DNA of 64,000 nt from Coniochaeta sp. PMI_546 (GCA_021432605.1 MU271162.1:425308-489307); one strand, 5' to 3'. Shown: positions 45,741 through 58,560, numbered from the stretch's first letter. Notes: a model not told the origin generated them from the sequence alone. Numbers and translations are program-made.

Positions 45741-48320
45741 ATGTTGTTCGCCAAAGATCAAGGGGTACGTTCCCACGCCCACTCTCGCACTGAGGCTCGT
45801 GCCATTGACACGGATTCCATAGACCGTCAATGAGCTCCAAGCAAGCTGGATATGGGTCCCTAATTGGGTTGATTCGAGCACAAGCAACACGGCCGGGCGA
45901 ATTGTGAGGTTCCGTCGCAAGTTAAACCTTCCCTCATCCGCGACCCGGGCGCTGTTGCACTTTTCCGCAGATACACGATACAAGCTCTACGTCAACGGTG
46001 TTCGTGTTGCTGTTGGTCCTGCTCGAGGCAGCCTGTTGATATGGTATTATGATACACTGGATATTGCGCCATATCTACGCACTGGCAACAATGAGATCCG
46101 ATTTGAAGTACTGCGGTACTTCGCAGCTTCTCGCAGTGCGATGCCGTTCGAGAGGACGACGCACCCAGGGTTGACAGTCACGGGCCATGTCGAGTTGGGA
46201 TCCAACTCAGCTCCTGTGGATCTCAACACTCTTATGGAGTGGCAAGCCCAAGTGGATAACAGTATTTTGTTTCCTACGGGACTGATCGATGACGGCTTTC
46301 TTCATGTACAATCATCTACCCCGCAGGTTGTTGCCTATCATTCATAGTCACTGACAGTCACAGTAGATCAGCGAGCGCATTCCACGCCACGCTCCAGACT
46401 CGTGGATAACACCCGTGGCGTATCGGATGAAGACGTTGAACGGAGATCTCCTTCCCTGGCGCCTACGCCCACGTGCCATACCCATGCCAGAGGAGAGCCA
46501 CGTCTCAACCAGCATAGTCAGAGCCTGTCACAGCCCGGCTGCCATTGATGACTGGACTGCCTGCCTACATGGAACCCGCCCGCTAACGCTTCCGGCAGGC
46601 TCTTCCCACATGTTGGAAGTGCAGGCAGATGTCCATTCGACGGCCTTCCTACGGTGGGCCTTCAGGGCGGCTGGAGGAGAGTCACAGATCAAACTCAAAG
46701 TTACCTACTCTGAAGGCTATGAGCTTGAGCCTCGCATTTATCCCTACTTCCGAACTAAGGGTGATCGTCTGGATGCTGAGAAGGGGCATCTCATCGGTCC
46801 CTACGACGAAGTGGTTCTAGATCTCCCACACGGACCAACAGTAACGTATGAACCGTTCTGGTTTCGGACGTATCGCCTTCTACGACTAGAAATGACGGTC
46901 GGTCGAGGACCAGTCGAGCTACTATCTTTCAGCGCTGTGCAGGTGAATTACCCTCTTGGAGTAAAGGCCTACTGGAGGGAGCCCCGGGATGAGCACAGTG
47001 AGAAAATATGGGATGTCTCGATCAGGACAATGCGAAACTGTATGTTCGACGCATATTCGGACTGTCCTTTTTACGAGCAGCTTCAGTGAGTCCACTCCGA
47101 ATCGGCCGACCCTTGGAGGGCAACTTCGAACTGATCACACATCCAGGTACTCCGGCGACTCACGTTCTGTCGGCCTCTTCCATTATCTCCTGTCAGGTGA
47201 TGACCGACTGATGCGCCAAGCCATCACACACTTTGCCTCCTCGGTTACTCCTGAGGGCCTCACACAATCCCGCTTCCCATCACATGTGCCACAGATCATC
47301 GCTGGATTTCCCCTTTACTGGATTCTGCAAGTATGCGATCATCATCTTTTTTTTGGAGACGCGACGTATGCTCGCTCCTTCCTGCCTCGCATCGATGGTG
47401 TATTAGACTTCTTCCATTCTCACATTGATGACCTGGGCCTTGTCAGTGGGATGCCCGAGGACGTGTGGCAGTATGTCGACTGGGTTACAACCTGGGGTGC
47501 GACCGACGAGCATCCGGACAAAGGGGTGCCCACGTCCGGTCGTAAGTCCAATCGCCATACGTATTTCAGTATGCTCTACGCCCTCGTGCTCAAGGAAGCT
47601 GCCAAACTCGCGCGGGATGTTGGCCGTCCGGGCCACGCTGGTGAATACGATGCACGTGCCGAGAGCGTGGTACAAGCAATCAACGCTCATTGCTTCGACG
47701 GGCAGTTCTTCACCGACTCCACGGCAGACATTGCTGATGACCTGGCCTACTCCCAGCACTGCCAAGTCTTCGGCGTGCTCTGCGGCGCCGCCGAGCCCGC
47801 GAATCGTGCCCGCCTCCTCACGGAATCATTCTCGCAGCCACGCTTTTCGAAATGCTCGTACGTGATGAAGTTCTATGCGCTACGAGCATTCGCCCTTGCG
47901 GGTGACGAGGCGTACGAGGGTTTCTGGGGTCGGGTGTGGGATCCGTGGCGAGAAATGCTGGCAAACAACCTCTCGACGTGGGAGGAGGATGATGTGCGTC
48001 AGCGGTCGGATTGCCATGCTTGGGGAAGTGTGCCCATTTATGAATACTGCGTAGAGCTTGCGGGCATCCACCCTACGGCTCCCGGATTTTCCAAACTGTT
48101 CTTCAAGCCGCGCGTGCGGCTGAGCGAGGCAGTGGAGGCCAAGATAGCCGTGGGTTTAGATAATTCTGCGACCGTGTCCTGGAGCACAGGAGCTGACGGC
48201 AAAAAGACCATCGAGCTACGCCTTGAAAAGGCGGTCGGGGTGACGAGCCAGTTACCAGGGGCCGAAGAGGAAGAGCATGGTGAAGTTGATATTCTGGTAC
48301 TGACATATGTCGCCTCTTGA
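45741..48320 (+). CDS. Alpha-L-rhamnosidase, GH78
   Basis: I infer four exons: 45741-45764 (MLFAKDQG, then donor GTACGT), 45823 to about 46324, about 46361 to 47087, and about 47147 to 48320. The tiny first exon is inferred because exon 2 has no in-frame start and the joined reading MLFAKDQG-TVNELQASWIW is in phase. Features: FSADTRYKLYVNGVRVAVGP (the lectin-like N-terminal domain), GYELEPRIYPYFRTKGDRL, then CMFDAYSDCPFYEQLQYSGD, the hallmark of the GH78 (alpha/alpha)6 barrel, and EDVWQYVDWVTTW, in the acidic catalytic region. SDCHAWGSVPIYEY and a C-terminal beta domain follow. No signal peptide is seen, so the enzyme is probably intracellular and acts on imported rhamnosides. Its 3' end is 101 bp from the convergent GH79 gene. 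Confidence 0.92.
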
Positions 48321-48421
48321 TGAGCATAGCAGCGTTATATAGGCTCTAATTCAAGATCTTCTACTTCAGAAGCATGACCCAGTAGAAGTGGGCCAAACAT
48401 ATACGTTATATCGAGTGGCTC

Positions 48422-50093
48422 TCATAGTCCGCTCCACTCGATCATACCAGGTATCAACTCTATCAAGACCGCTTCTGAAGCCTTAACCTCAATCTGCAAA
48501 CTGCCACATGTCACTTTGAATGATTCCACCGCCGGAATACCCTGAGCCCGGCAGGTCACGTTGTTGAAATGTAATCCTGCCACAGTAGGGTTCTGTCCAT
48601 CTTCGACTTTATCTGTTGCAGCATGCGATGTCAATCTCACAGCTGTCACAGACCCATGTGCAACTGTTCCCTTCAATCCACTAATAACAAAGTTGTGGCT
48701 CGGTCTGGTGGAGCTTGACCCGTCGTAGTATTCGGAGTTATACAAGACCAACCGCATCGGGTCACCCTGCTTGTTATACACAGCATAGATAGCGTACGGG
48801 CTTGTCCCATCATCCAAACTGGCGACTTTGTCGCCACCAGCCAGTGCTGCGCTGGCGAAAACAGCACCATAGTAGGGAGCGAACGTATAGGGCGTCCACG
48901 TGCTCGTCGCGCTGTTGAACAGAGCACCCCACCAGTCATATGGGGAGTTGCCGATAGTGCCATGGTGGAAGTTAAGCGCTTGTACTCCATTGACCATGGC
49001 TTGAAGAACGTAGTCGACGATCCAGAGCGCTGCACCAAATGTGCTGCTGATGCCTCCGCCTCCACACGTTGCGGAGTTCGTCTCTGAGAGGAAGTATGGT
49101 CTTCCAACGGAATGAGCTGCGGCAGCTTCAGAGCCGAATTGTTTCGTGTATGATACGATGCTGGGATGAGACATGAGGACGTCCAGATGAGTGGCAGCTC
49201 CGCCGCAAGCTGACTGAGGGTACGAGTGCTCGCCAAAGGAACGGACGTAAGAAAGCGAGCCGGACGATACCTCGACGGGTGCGAGCTGAGCGACACTCCA
49301 GCCATTTTGTGGTTGTAGGCGGACTCCAGCTTGTATCAAGGCATTATGGGCGGTGGCAGTGGCTACAGACGCTTGCCAGTGGACTTGACTATTCTTACAT
49401 GTCAGCGCTTACAGCCTAATCTCATACTGTTCGCGTCGCTTCGACCGACGCGTGATCTTACTTCTCAGCATCAAGAATAGGATTCCATTTCCCCCCTGCT
49501 TCTTCTTGAGCAATAGGCGAACCCGCGCCGTACAAATCAGGTTCGTTGCCCAGTTCCAGCGCGTACAGAGAGGTAATGGTGTAGATGGCTCGCTCGGCAG
49601 CTATGATGGTGTTGTTAAGCTGGGCAAGCCTACGATTAAGACCAAAAGTGACGTTGCCTCCATAGTGCGAAGCGAGTTCAAAGTAGGCAGGGCCGTAGGT
49701 AAGACTTGCAGGAGCATCGAGGGGAGTCGCGACGGAGTAATTGACTGCTTGGTCAAGTTCGGGATTGTAGAGCGCACGGTCTCTGATAGCACATAATCAG
49801 CTCCTCCTATCGTTACAAGGTCTTCGGTAGCAGTGAACGTACTGTGTCGTACCACCAATTCTAACAGGCGGAAGCGCTCCTGAGAGCAAGCCAATGTTAC
49901 CAAGGCACGTCTGGGTAGACTCTAAGGCTTGCCATCCTGGAAATGCAAAGAACTCAAAGGATACACCAAGAGGCGCTTGGTCAAGAATCAAGCTTATGTT
50001 CGAAGCTGAAGGGTTGGGAGGGACTGTATATGTTGATGTTTGTGCCTTGGAGAGGTCGGCAAGCAGAAGTATGAGAGCTACTCCACCCAGCAT
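48422..50093 (-). CDS. Secreted GH79 beta-glucuronidase
   Basis: Three exons. The first starts at 50093 with a signal peptide (MLGGVALILLLADLSKAQ), contains PLGVSFEFFAFPGW and VRIGGTTQ, and splices to DRALYNPELDQAVNY. Exon 2 has ALELGNEPDLYG, with the general acid/base Glu of clan GH-A, at about 49545. After another intron (NQVHWQASVATATAHN) exon 3 has PYFLSETNSATCGGGG, the nucleophile Glu, near 49087, and a C-terminal beta domain ending at 48422. The layout matches fungal GH79 beta-glucuronidases that remove glucuronate or 4-O-methylglucuronate from glycans such as arabinogalactan; other GH79 activities are possible. It is convergent with GH78. Confidence 0.9.
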
Positions 50094-52710
50094 CGTAGAC
50101 AGCAGTAGTAGTCACAGGCCCTGCAAAGTGGAGGGACCGTATATGCAGCGATTAGCCATGGCTCTATATATCGAATGCCGTGTCGAACACGTAACACACC
50201 TCAATACTTAGTCTCGCTACCAATTTGTCCGAAGCCTACCTGGGGGTTTGAGACTTGTGCGAGCCGGTTGGAGTGCGGGGCAACCATGGAGCATGGCGAT
50301 CGTCCGGGGAAGCCGGGGCCGAGTAGCCGGGGCGGCTCCATTATTTGGAGGTCAACCAGGGGGCATCCTTCAAGCAATCAACGGATTGTCCTTACTAGCT
50401 TGTTTTCGAGATGGCCCTTAGGTGTTATAGTGATAGACATAGTATTCCACTCTGTGTTCTGACTTGGACAACCACAGTGAGTCTCCTAACCAGACCCCAC
50501 AGTGCCTCGAAACTCTGCAGCATCGCCGGCTCCGAGCAGAATGTTCTTATCCAGATGGATCAGACTGATGCATTCATAGTGGATGCTTTAAATCGTAGAT
50601 TAGACCTATTCCTACCTCTAGACAATGGAGCCGCTACCGCCACATTCGTTGAATTTCCTTCAAGCCCTGTCAGTTCCTGAAAGCACCTGCTATAGGTCGG
50701 CTCTGCTTAGGCCGCTTCATTGATGAAATGCTGCAAGGCAAGGGCTCACTAGGGTTGTCCTCCAATGCCAGGAGCAAATTGACAGGGCTCAAGGCACAAG
50801 ATAAGGAGACTTGCCATCGTCTCTCCTGACACGACGGGGAAATGATAATACCACGATTTGTCCTCAGGAAGAAGCTTCAGTCCCCGGCAGTAGTTTTCTT
50901 ATTGTTCCTGAAAACTGTCCCTACTGCAGGATACTCATCCAGAATCCAGATGGATAAGACCCACCCTCCCGGAGCCCTCAATGTCTGCCTTGCAATCACA
51001 GGGGCAGTTACGGCTATGAGGTTGGCGAACTCAAGGCTGTTCTTCTCGCATCAGAGGGGTTCTCAAATAATGTCAGTGCCCCCGCCGCTTCGCTTCGTTT
51101 TTGTACTAGACTCTAACGCCTCCCATTCCCGATCCAGTCGGCTACATGTTTGCCGACCTCGGTGACGCTGTTGCCGACCTCGGCGATGCTGTTGCCGCAG
51201 GAACTCTCTGTATTCATTACCATCAGAACGTACGGCGCTCTCCGTAATAATTATATCTAACCAATGGGCATGAAGCGCGAATTTGAGTCTTCCATCGACT
51301 AAAGCCACACAGAGACGGCTAGCGAGAGGACCCAAGGAGCTTCCGACGGCGGTGTGGATGATGGCGAAAAAAGAGATTGACGGAGGGCTCGCAAATCCGC
51401 TACTAATTACTTGTGCGGTTGACCGTTGGAACAGTGTACACACGCATGGGCAGTATGACGAGTCCCGACATTGCGCGAGGCACGAACGAAGAGAGGCATC
51501 GAGAAGCATGATGTAAAGGGTAAAGACTGCTGAAAGAATGAACTGTCGTACTGCTCGGCTCAACAGTGATGGAAAATATGGCACGGAGTAAGTGATGGGA
51601 GTGATAGGCGTGATAGGTGATAGAAGAGGTGGAAGAGATGCGAAAACTTACCAGGATTCGGGGAGACAGACTCAATGATCATTCACGGGAGTATATGTGA
51701 ACAACAGATAGCACAGTACCTCCGACCGTGAGTTACACTACCGCGTATATATTCTCAACCAGGTTACAGTGCCTATCTTTTATATTAGCATTCATATCGG
51801 TTCAAAGCCAATTGGGACCTAGCAAAATGAACTCCATAGAGCGTCAAGAGACAACGCAGCCTGGATCACGGAAAAAAGTGGCTGAGACGCCAGAATGAGG
51901 AGCACGAAATCTAGCCGCTCGGTATTGCTGTTGGGGCGGGGGCATTGATTCTTGGTTTAACTTCCCGATGGTCATTGCAGGCATACCGCAAATTACGTGT
52001 TAGGCAGATTCTCCGAGCACGAATGCTGCTTTCCCGGCACATGCATATTATAGCAAAAGAAGCACTACCCGAGAAGCGAGCTCTACCGACAAGTTTTGGG
52101 TGATCACTTGCCTAATGCATGGAAATCTGCCCACACTGATCAGCACATTGCTGTTCCTTGTGGCTCGCAACGAATCATGGGGCGGCGTCAGGAGTGGCCC
52201 GATACACGATTCACGCGACGCAGGTCTTATTCGTGAGTATTGGACCAAACGGTGCTATGGTAGAAGCGTAGGAACGCAGATCAGTGCTCTAGACGGCATG
52301 TAAGCAGAAACATATCATTCTGTTAGCTGGTTGTCCATATCCCAAAGACCTAGCTAGCAACGCGCGATCCCATACATAAGCTCACCCAGCTACAAAGTGG
52401 TTTGATACAGGCCTGCCCTACTCAAATGACAAGATCAGGCCACCCCCATACCACTCTGGATAAACTTTATAACATGGGTTGTTAGTGGAGTCATGGCTAG
52501 CATCGTACGCAGTTCTATTATAGGAACGAACGAGCAGGTCAAAAATCTCCATCCGCTAAGCGTCGGACACTATCGAGGCAATCTGTCTAGAAGGACAACA
52601 TCTTGCGTCTCTATTTAGGCATTGAGGGTCGAAAAGACAAAGTGCATCTTTCACAGGACATTCATCATCATTCTCAACATCGTCTTCGGGTACATGCCTC
52701 AGGCTATGTC
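50094..52710. other. Intergenic, no supported gene
   Basis: About 2.6 kb. A minus-strand frame at 51063-51584 contains a hydrophobic start but ends in an Arg/Gln-rich repeat caused by the 21-bp tandem repeat below; I do not accept it as a gene. Otherwise nothing is recognised. Confidence 0.45.
51151..51197 (+). repeat. 21-bp tandem repeat, two and a bit copies
   Basis: Two adjacent 21-bp units differing at two positions, followed by the first five bases of a third. Confidence 0.75.
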
Positions 52711-55002
52711 TCAGACCTTGACATCTAGCACGTTCTGCACGGATATCTTGTCATCAGCTTCTGCAATTCCAGCAGCAGGTAGAACCGACTCGGAAGAGTC
52801 TAGCGTCAGCTGGTTATTGCGCTTCTTCTGTATCTTCTCCCTGTGGGCGAGGAGGGCAATCGTTGAAAAAACGATTACGTTGAAGCCGCCGACGACTGCT
52901 GCAGCTCTGTTTCCGGGAGTGACTAAGAACAGACAGGATTCAGTATGTGAGACGTTCTCCGTTTAGTTCAATAGGTAGATAGAACGAACCGTCAGGTTGG
53001 TGGACTTGTTGAAACCAAACCAAGGGGATCCAGGCACTAAAAGTGTCTGTACAGGACGACACAGTTAGCTTCTGCGTTCAATCGAGAACAAAGAGCAAAT
53101 GGTTACTCACATTGGAGAGTATTCATAGACGCGGCGGTAAACGCACGTTGCTCAGCATTGTCGGAAATCAGCTCGGCCATCCACCTTTACGCAAACCTAA
53201 TGTCAGTCCCGGATACTGTAATGAGGAGGCCACGCTTAATAATACGTACGCCATGGTTAATGGAACGCAGCTTCCTCCAATAGATGACACGATGTAAAGA
53301 GGCGCTCGTTGAGAGAAAGGACCAAATACTGGAGTTACAACAAGTAGGACGAAAATGACAATGGCGACGAGATTCGAGAATAGAATTATAGGCCATCGTC
53401 GGCCTCTCAAAGGTCCATCGGACACCCAAACCGCGGTAAGAGAGTATACAGCGGTAAATGCGTTTCCAAGAGTAGGATACTCGTTCTGAAGGTAGACAAT
53501 CTGGTCAGCCAAGAATGCGATGGAAGAGCAAGGATTGTCTCCTTACAATCTGAGCAACTGTGTAGACGGGAGGGCTGCCTGGCTTGTTGTGCGCTTTTAG
53601 CCAGAAGACGAATGATGTGGCAGGCTGGCTTCCGAATGGCTGCATAGCTGGGAAAGAACTCATCAGATTAAGGTAAAGGCAACAGAGCAAGACCAGACTC
53701 ACTGAAAATAAGAGTGAAGAGAAGTGTCTTCCAACTGGTGAGATACCCAAGGATAACCTTTGCAGAGTAAGGCTTGCCTTCAGGAGCTCGCCCAACCTTT
53801 ACCATCCTTTCTCTCGCTATTTCAATATCCTGAATAGAAAACAGAGAGGCGTCAATTATCATTTCTCATCTTCATTGCAAGATCTGCTACGTACTCGCTC
53901 TGTGAAAATCCAGTTGGCTCTAGCGGTGCCAGGCGTGTCTGGCAGGCAGACGAAAGCAAGGGCAGCAATGGGCAGTGAGATGACACCGTTGATGACTGTA
54001 GCATTGTACATAAGTACACTGTGAAAAGCATATGTAGAGGTCGAGCAAAACATACTGAAAAGCCATCTCCATCCAGCGAGTCCGGCATGTCCATTGAGGC
54101 TACTGTAAATGCCGGCTTGTAAGAAGCCACTAAAGATTGGGGCGATCGAGACGGCCGACTGAAGGATGCCGTTGCGTTTTCCAAGTTCACCTTTGATAAA
54201 AGGACAGTTAGCATGACCAGTGTCCGGCAGCTCACCACAAATTTAGAGAGGTAAGAAGCACCAATAACTGACGTTTAGTGTACCAACTACCCAGGATGTA
54301 GTAAAGCGCGGGCCAGTAGCCCGCCTCAAAGAGGCCGACCACGAAGCGAAGGCCAAGCATGGCACTGTAAGACTGTGCTCCTGCAAGAGCAAAAGTAAAG
54401 ATAGTCCACCCGATTTCCAGGAAAGGAATCCAAACTACACCAACGCGGTCAATTTCATGTCTGTGGAGCAAGACTTTTTCTCATAAGTATGCTTACTGTG
54501 GGCGCGGACTCGTGTCAATATGAAATTTGATGGCTGTGTCATGTGAATTCGAGCTCTCAAAATCCAGCTTGAGAGAAGGACAACATACCCATTGTCCAAT
54601 GATGTATCCAACCGTCCATGAGACAACAATGTAGTTGTACTCATTTTGATACAGATTGAGATCTTCCTTCATGCCCGAGACGAAAGCATTGGTGATATTC
54701 GATGTATCAATCTAGTGCGCAAGAGTCAGCAGGTTGAAGACGAACCTTCTATGTAATGATTTGCTTTGATTACCCATTTAATCAACATGCCAAGAGTTCC
54801 GAAGGTCAAGAGCGTTAAGTCTAACTATAGGCATGGACAACTCGTTAGTAACAGAGCACAATTATTAGCCATGGCTTCCGAGAGTCCTCACCTTCAGAAG
54901 GAATCTTCGCTCTTCTTTGGATACCTCAGCCGAATCCCACAACCACCCTTTCCAACTTCTTGAAGGGGCTGACGAAACAACGGAGACCGGATTTTTCGAC
55001 AT
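52711..55002 (-). CDS. MFS permease, DAL5/anion:cation symporter type
   Basis: A multi-exon gene whose start at 55002 (MSKNPVSVVSSAPSRS) joins KGWLWDSAEVSKEERRFLLK to LDLTLLTFGTLGMLIKW and IDTSNITNAFVSGMKEDL, the standard N-terminal half of fungal allantoate/nicotinate/pantothenate-type permeases. Later segments: VSWTVGYIIGQW, PSNFILTRVR, GLRFVVGLFEAGYWPALYYI, the central loop DIEIARERMVKVGRAPEGK, LQNEYPTLGNAFTAVYSLTA, RRWPIILFSNLVAI, MAELISDNAEQRAF and a cytoplasmic tail ending ISVQNVLDVKV at 52711. About 12 helices are expected in the plasma membrane. Substrates of the family are small organic anions and vitamins; an aromatic or sugar acid would fit the neighbours, but this is not shown by sequence. 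Confidence 0.88.
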
Positions 55003-56700
55003 ATTTCGAAAGTTGCGAGTTTGTCAACAAGAAGATCAGGACGGAATGGGCGGCTCTTTGGAAACAGTGACGGGCTCGACACGGCATTATTTCTATTCAA
55101 ACTCCGGGAACATGTAAAGAAAATTTCACACAACATCTATTATTTGCTCGCCATTGGTGGCGTTATTGATGTTACCTGCAAGACGATAAGACAGGTTAAA
55201 GGTCTTGCTTGCTCGTGGGGAACCGAGCCCATCCACCCTAAAGCGAGTTCACTTCGTTGAGGTCTAGAGCGTTCTAGACAAGATGGCTCTGTCAACACCG
55301 CTTCGGCCACTAGACGGGGTTTGACATATCGTCAGGTGCTAGATAAGATGCCTTCGAAAATCACCGTATTGGTAGAAGGCCTGGGGGGGGAGCAAGGACT
55401 GAAAATGGAGAGCATGTTTGTGGCTTGGTGACGAATTAGGATGGCGAATGACGTGACTTGGCGCGGACAAGCTGATAAATTATTTGCGTTGATGCTGTGG
55501 TATCGTTCCGCATACTTGAGGGTGTTATAGAATTTGTCACAGATGTACGCAGCTAGACTCTAGTCAGAGGAGGAATTACAAAGCATTCAGTGGCTGAGGT
55601 AATTGTTCGCCTGGAAGAACGGATACAGTAGCTATACCGTGAGCTGCCACAAAGGCCACCGGCTGGCCCTGTGATCTCTGGGTTTGATATTGGTTAGCTA
55701 ACATATGAATGCCCGTCTGAGATGTTTGTGCCATAGGTCGAGTCTTCCCAAAAGAGGGGTGGTCGATCGTCCAGAACATGGATTGGATCTCGCATCAGCG
55801 ACCGCGCGTATGGCACCATTACACGACTATTGTCAAAGGGGCCACGTTCCTGACCATCAGGCATCCCAACTCCGCTCAAGTGCGACAGGATCGTTCATGT
55901 GACCTGATCCTTCCTCCCAGCCGTAACCAATAATGAGTATTGATACCGCGGTTAAGCCCGTGCCTCCCACGCCTGCTCCCGCGAGCCGGTCCATGATGGC
56001 CGTCGTAGCATGACTTGACCCACATTAAAGACCCAGCGTTGTATTGCCAAAGGTGTTTCAGCGACATGAGATCCTGGTTCCCGTTTTGGCGACTACCCCA
56101 CCCACGGTGTTCCCCGTCTCTGATTTAATCATGCATCAACACCACATACACACACAAGTGCAACTGCCCTGTCAGCTTCTTGTGTAAGAAAGAGATCTTG
56201 CGGTCCATAGAACTGAAAGGGAGACATATGAAGATATATCGAGTTGAGCGGGGAGGATACCGTTAAAGATGAGGAAGGAAAGGGGGAAACTCTCTGCTCC
56301 AGCCTCTTCTCGCACCCTCCTCTCATACTCGTGTTGTAGAAGGCAGCGAGTTTCCATGAAGCATTTCGCCTCTTTCTTTGAGTTTAGATTTATGTTTATC
56401 CTATAACCTCCGCGGTTGGCCTCCTCGCCAGCCCTCTCTACTTGTCCCTTGATCGCGGTACTCTGTCTAAAAGACTTCAAAGATGAAGCATGCAGGTCAG
56501 AGATCGGACTTCAGGTATCTGTAACTCTTATGAGGCGTTTCCTTATCTCGGTTTCATTCCTCAAGTTGATCTTCTATGTAAAGGGTTCGGCCTTGGGATG
56601 CAACTATAATTACGAGTAGTGACTAAACTTTTGTCCGGAACTTTTCGGGCATGTATATATAATGACAGACTTCATCTTCTCTTCGATGTCATGGACGTGG
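55003..56700. other. Gene-free flank before the repeat block
   Basis: No supported gene; all frames are short. A run of eight G lies near 55384. Composition becomes AT-rich from about 56650. Confidence 0.5.
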
Positions 56701-57449
56701 ATGAAGGAAGCCTTGAAACAAGCTATTTTGGCTTCGTTATTAGTTGTTCTAGAGGTTACTGAACACTTTTAAGCTTAGGCTTTGCGGTCGAGCAAGCGGA
56801 ATATTTATAGGTCTTTCTTATTTTTATTGGTTCTATCTAAAAATATTACGAAAACGGAAAAGCCCCGCCCTATAAGGTAGAATTTTAGTAGTTCGAATAA
56901 CAGATAATATATAAGTAGTTTAGCGCCTTTTTTCCCTTACCCTATCAACTTTTTCTCAACTAAAGTTTGGCATTTCTAAACCTTAGAATAAAACCAAATA
57001 AATCTATTAATTGATAAATCTAAGATATATATTTAATCAAGAGTCAAGTTATTATATATAGTTATCGTAAGTTTCGTATTATATCTTTCGCGGATGATAT
57101 ATCAAGTTCTAGTATTCTATCTACCTCTTTGTTCTTTATCGGAAACGTAGGGTTAAGCTTCTATTAAGCGGAAGATTTCTTTCTTCGTAAGTACGAGACG
57201 ACGGACTTAAACCTCGTCGTCTTTATAAACCGGGACTTTAGAGAATTATTTTCTAGGTTCTCCTTACGTTCTTATTCTATCTTCGCTTTTAAGCGTTTAT
57301 ACCGGAGCCGGGAATTTTCTAGCTTGGTAGCCTATCGTCCTCGGGCTCGTCCCTAAAGATCGAGCCGATTCTTAATTTTCTCCTAGTCAAATATTACGAT
57401 ATGCTCTCGAGGGATCGCGTTTTCGACCAAGTACTCGTTCCTATACTAT

Positions 57450-57640
57450 TTACGTAAACTGAACTTTAAAGCTTAAAGGAGATACCGTACTTTAAATAAC
57501 CGTAAGACGTAATAGTCCTAGTATTTACCTATCGTCGAAATCTTTAATAACTTGATCCCTATATACCCTCGTACCTCGAAAGTTGTTATAAAGTTTACCG
57601 TTTTACGGAACTCGTTACTTGTTAATAAATAGGGCCTTAG
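57450..57640 (+). repeat. Direct duplication, copy 1 (partner at 58365-58560)
   Basis: The segment beginning with ACGTAAACTGAACTTTAAAG and containing ATAACCGTAAGACGTA and CTTGATCC is repeated about 0.9 kb downstream with scattered C/T differences. Both copies end at a minisatellite-type unit, so the array and its left flank were duplicated together. Confidence 0.8.
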
Positions 57641-58305
57641 CCGTAGTAGGTTGGGAAGGAAGTAGTACTAACGCCGTACCTGCCTTATACCTCGTTACTT
57701 GTTGATAAACAAGGCCTTGGCCGTGGTAAGCTGGGAAGGAAGTAGTGCTAGCGCCGTACTTACCTTGTACCTCGCTACTTGTTAACAAGTAGGGCCTTGG
57801 CCGTAGTAGGCTAGGAAAGAAGTAGTGTTAGCGCCGTACCTACCTTGTACCTCGCTACTTGTTGACAAGCAGGGCCTTGGCCGTAATAGGCTGTAGAAGA
57901 AGCAGTACCTACGCCGTACCTACTTTATACTTCGCTACTTGTTGATAGAAACGGACTTAGCTACGGTAGGTTACGGAAGAAGTAGTACCTGCCTTATACC
58001 TCGTTGCTTGTTGATAAAAACGGACTTGGTTACGGCAGGCTATAGAAGAAGTAGTACCTACCTTGTACCTCGTTGCTTGTTGATAAGCAGGCCTTGGCTG
58101 CGGCAGGCTACGGAAGAAGTAGTACTTGCCTTGTACCTCGTTGCTTATTGACAAGTAAGGCCTTGGCTACGGCAGGCTGCGGAAGAAGTAGTACTAGCGC
58201 CGTACCTACCTTGTACCTCGTTACTTGTTGATAAAAATAAACTTGGCTACGGTAGGTTGGGAAAGAGGAGGTAGAACAAGTGCCGGCGCCGTATCTACCT
58301 TATAT
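57611..58305 (+). repeat. Minisatellite of about nine units, 68-89 bp
   Basis: Units begin with CTCGTTACTTGTTGATAA or variants at 57611, 57691, 57771, 57851, 57931, 58000, 58069, 58137 and 58217. Five units are 80 bp, three are 68-69 bp because they lack an internal stretch near the CGCCGTACC segment, and the last is longer (about 89 bp). Each carries a GGCCTTGGCCG-like or GGACTTGG core and an AGAAGTAGT core. Single related units also occur at about 58530, 58975 and 59455. Some copies keep CpA/TpG, unlike the flanks. Confidence 0.9.
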
Positions 58306-58364
58306 ATAAGGATCGTACCTATCCGTACTTACCTTATACCGAAGGACCTATACTTATTCTTATA

Positions 58365-58560
58365 TTATATACGTAAATTAAACTTCAAAGCTTGTAAGAG
58401 ATATCGTACTTCAAATAACCGTAAGACGTAGTAATCCTAATATTTACCTATTATCGAAATCTTTAGCAACTTGATCCTTATATATCTTCGTGCCTCAAAA
58501 GTTACGGCGAAGTTTACCGTTTTCCGGAGCTCGTTATTCGTTGATAAGAAGGGCCTTGAG
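58365..58560 (+). repeat. Direct duplication, copy 2 (partner at 57450-57640)
   Basis: It repeats the left flank of the minisatellite, including the transition into a single unit (GAGCTCGTTATTCGTTGATAA). Confidence 0.8.

Noticed and set aside
51063-51584. Minus-strand frame of 173 codons with hydrophobic start
   Set aside because: Its Arg/Gln-rich end comes from a 21-bp tandem repeat, no domain is recognised, and no splice structure supports it.
57611-58305. Possible CRISPR-like array
   Set aside because: The whole unit is repeated with no unique spacers, the units vary in length, and the host is a fungus. It is a minisatellite.
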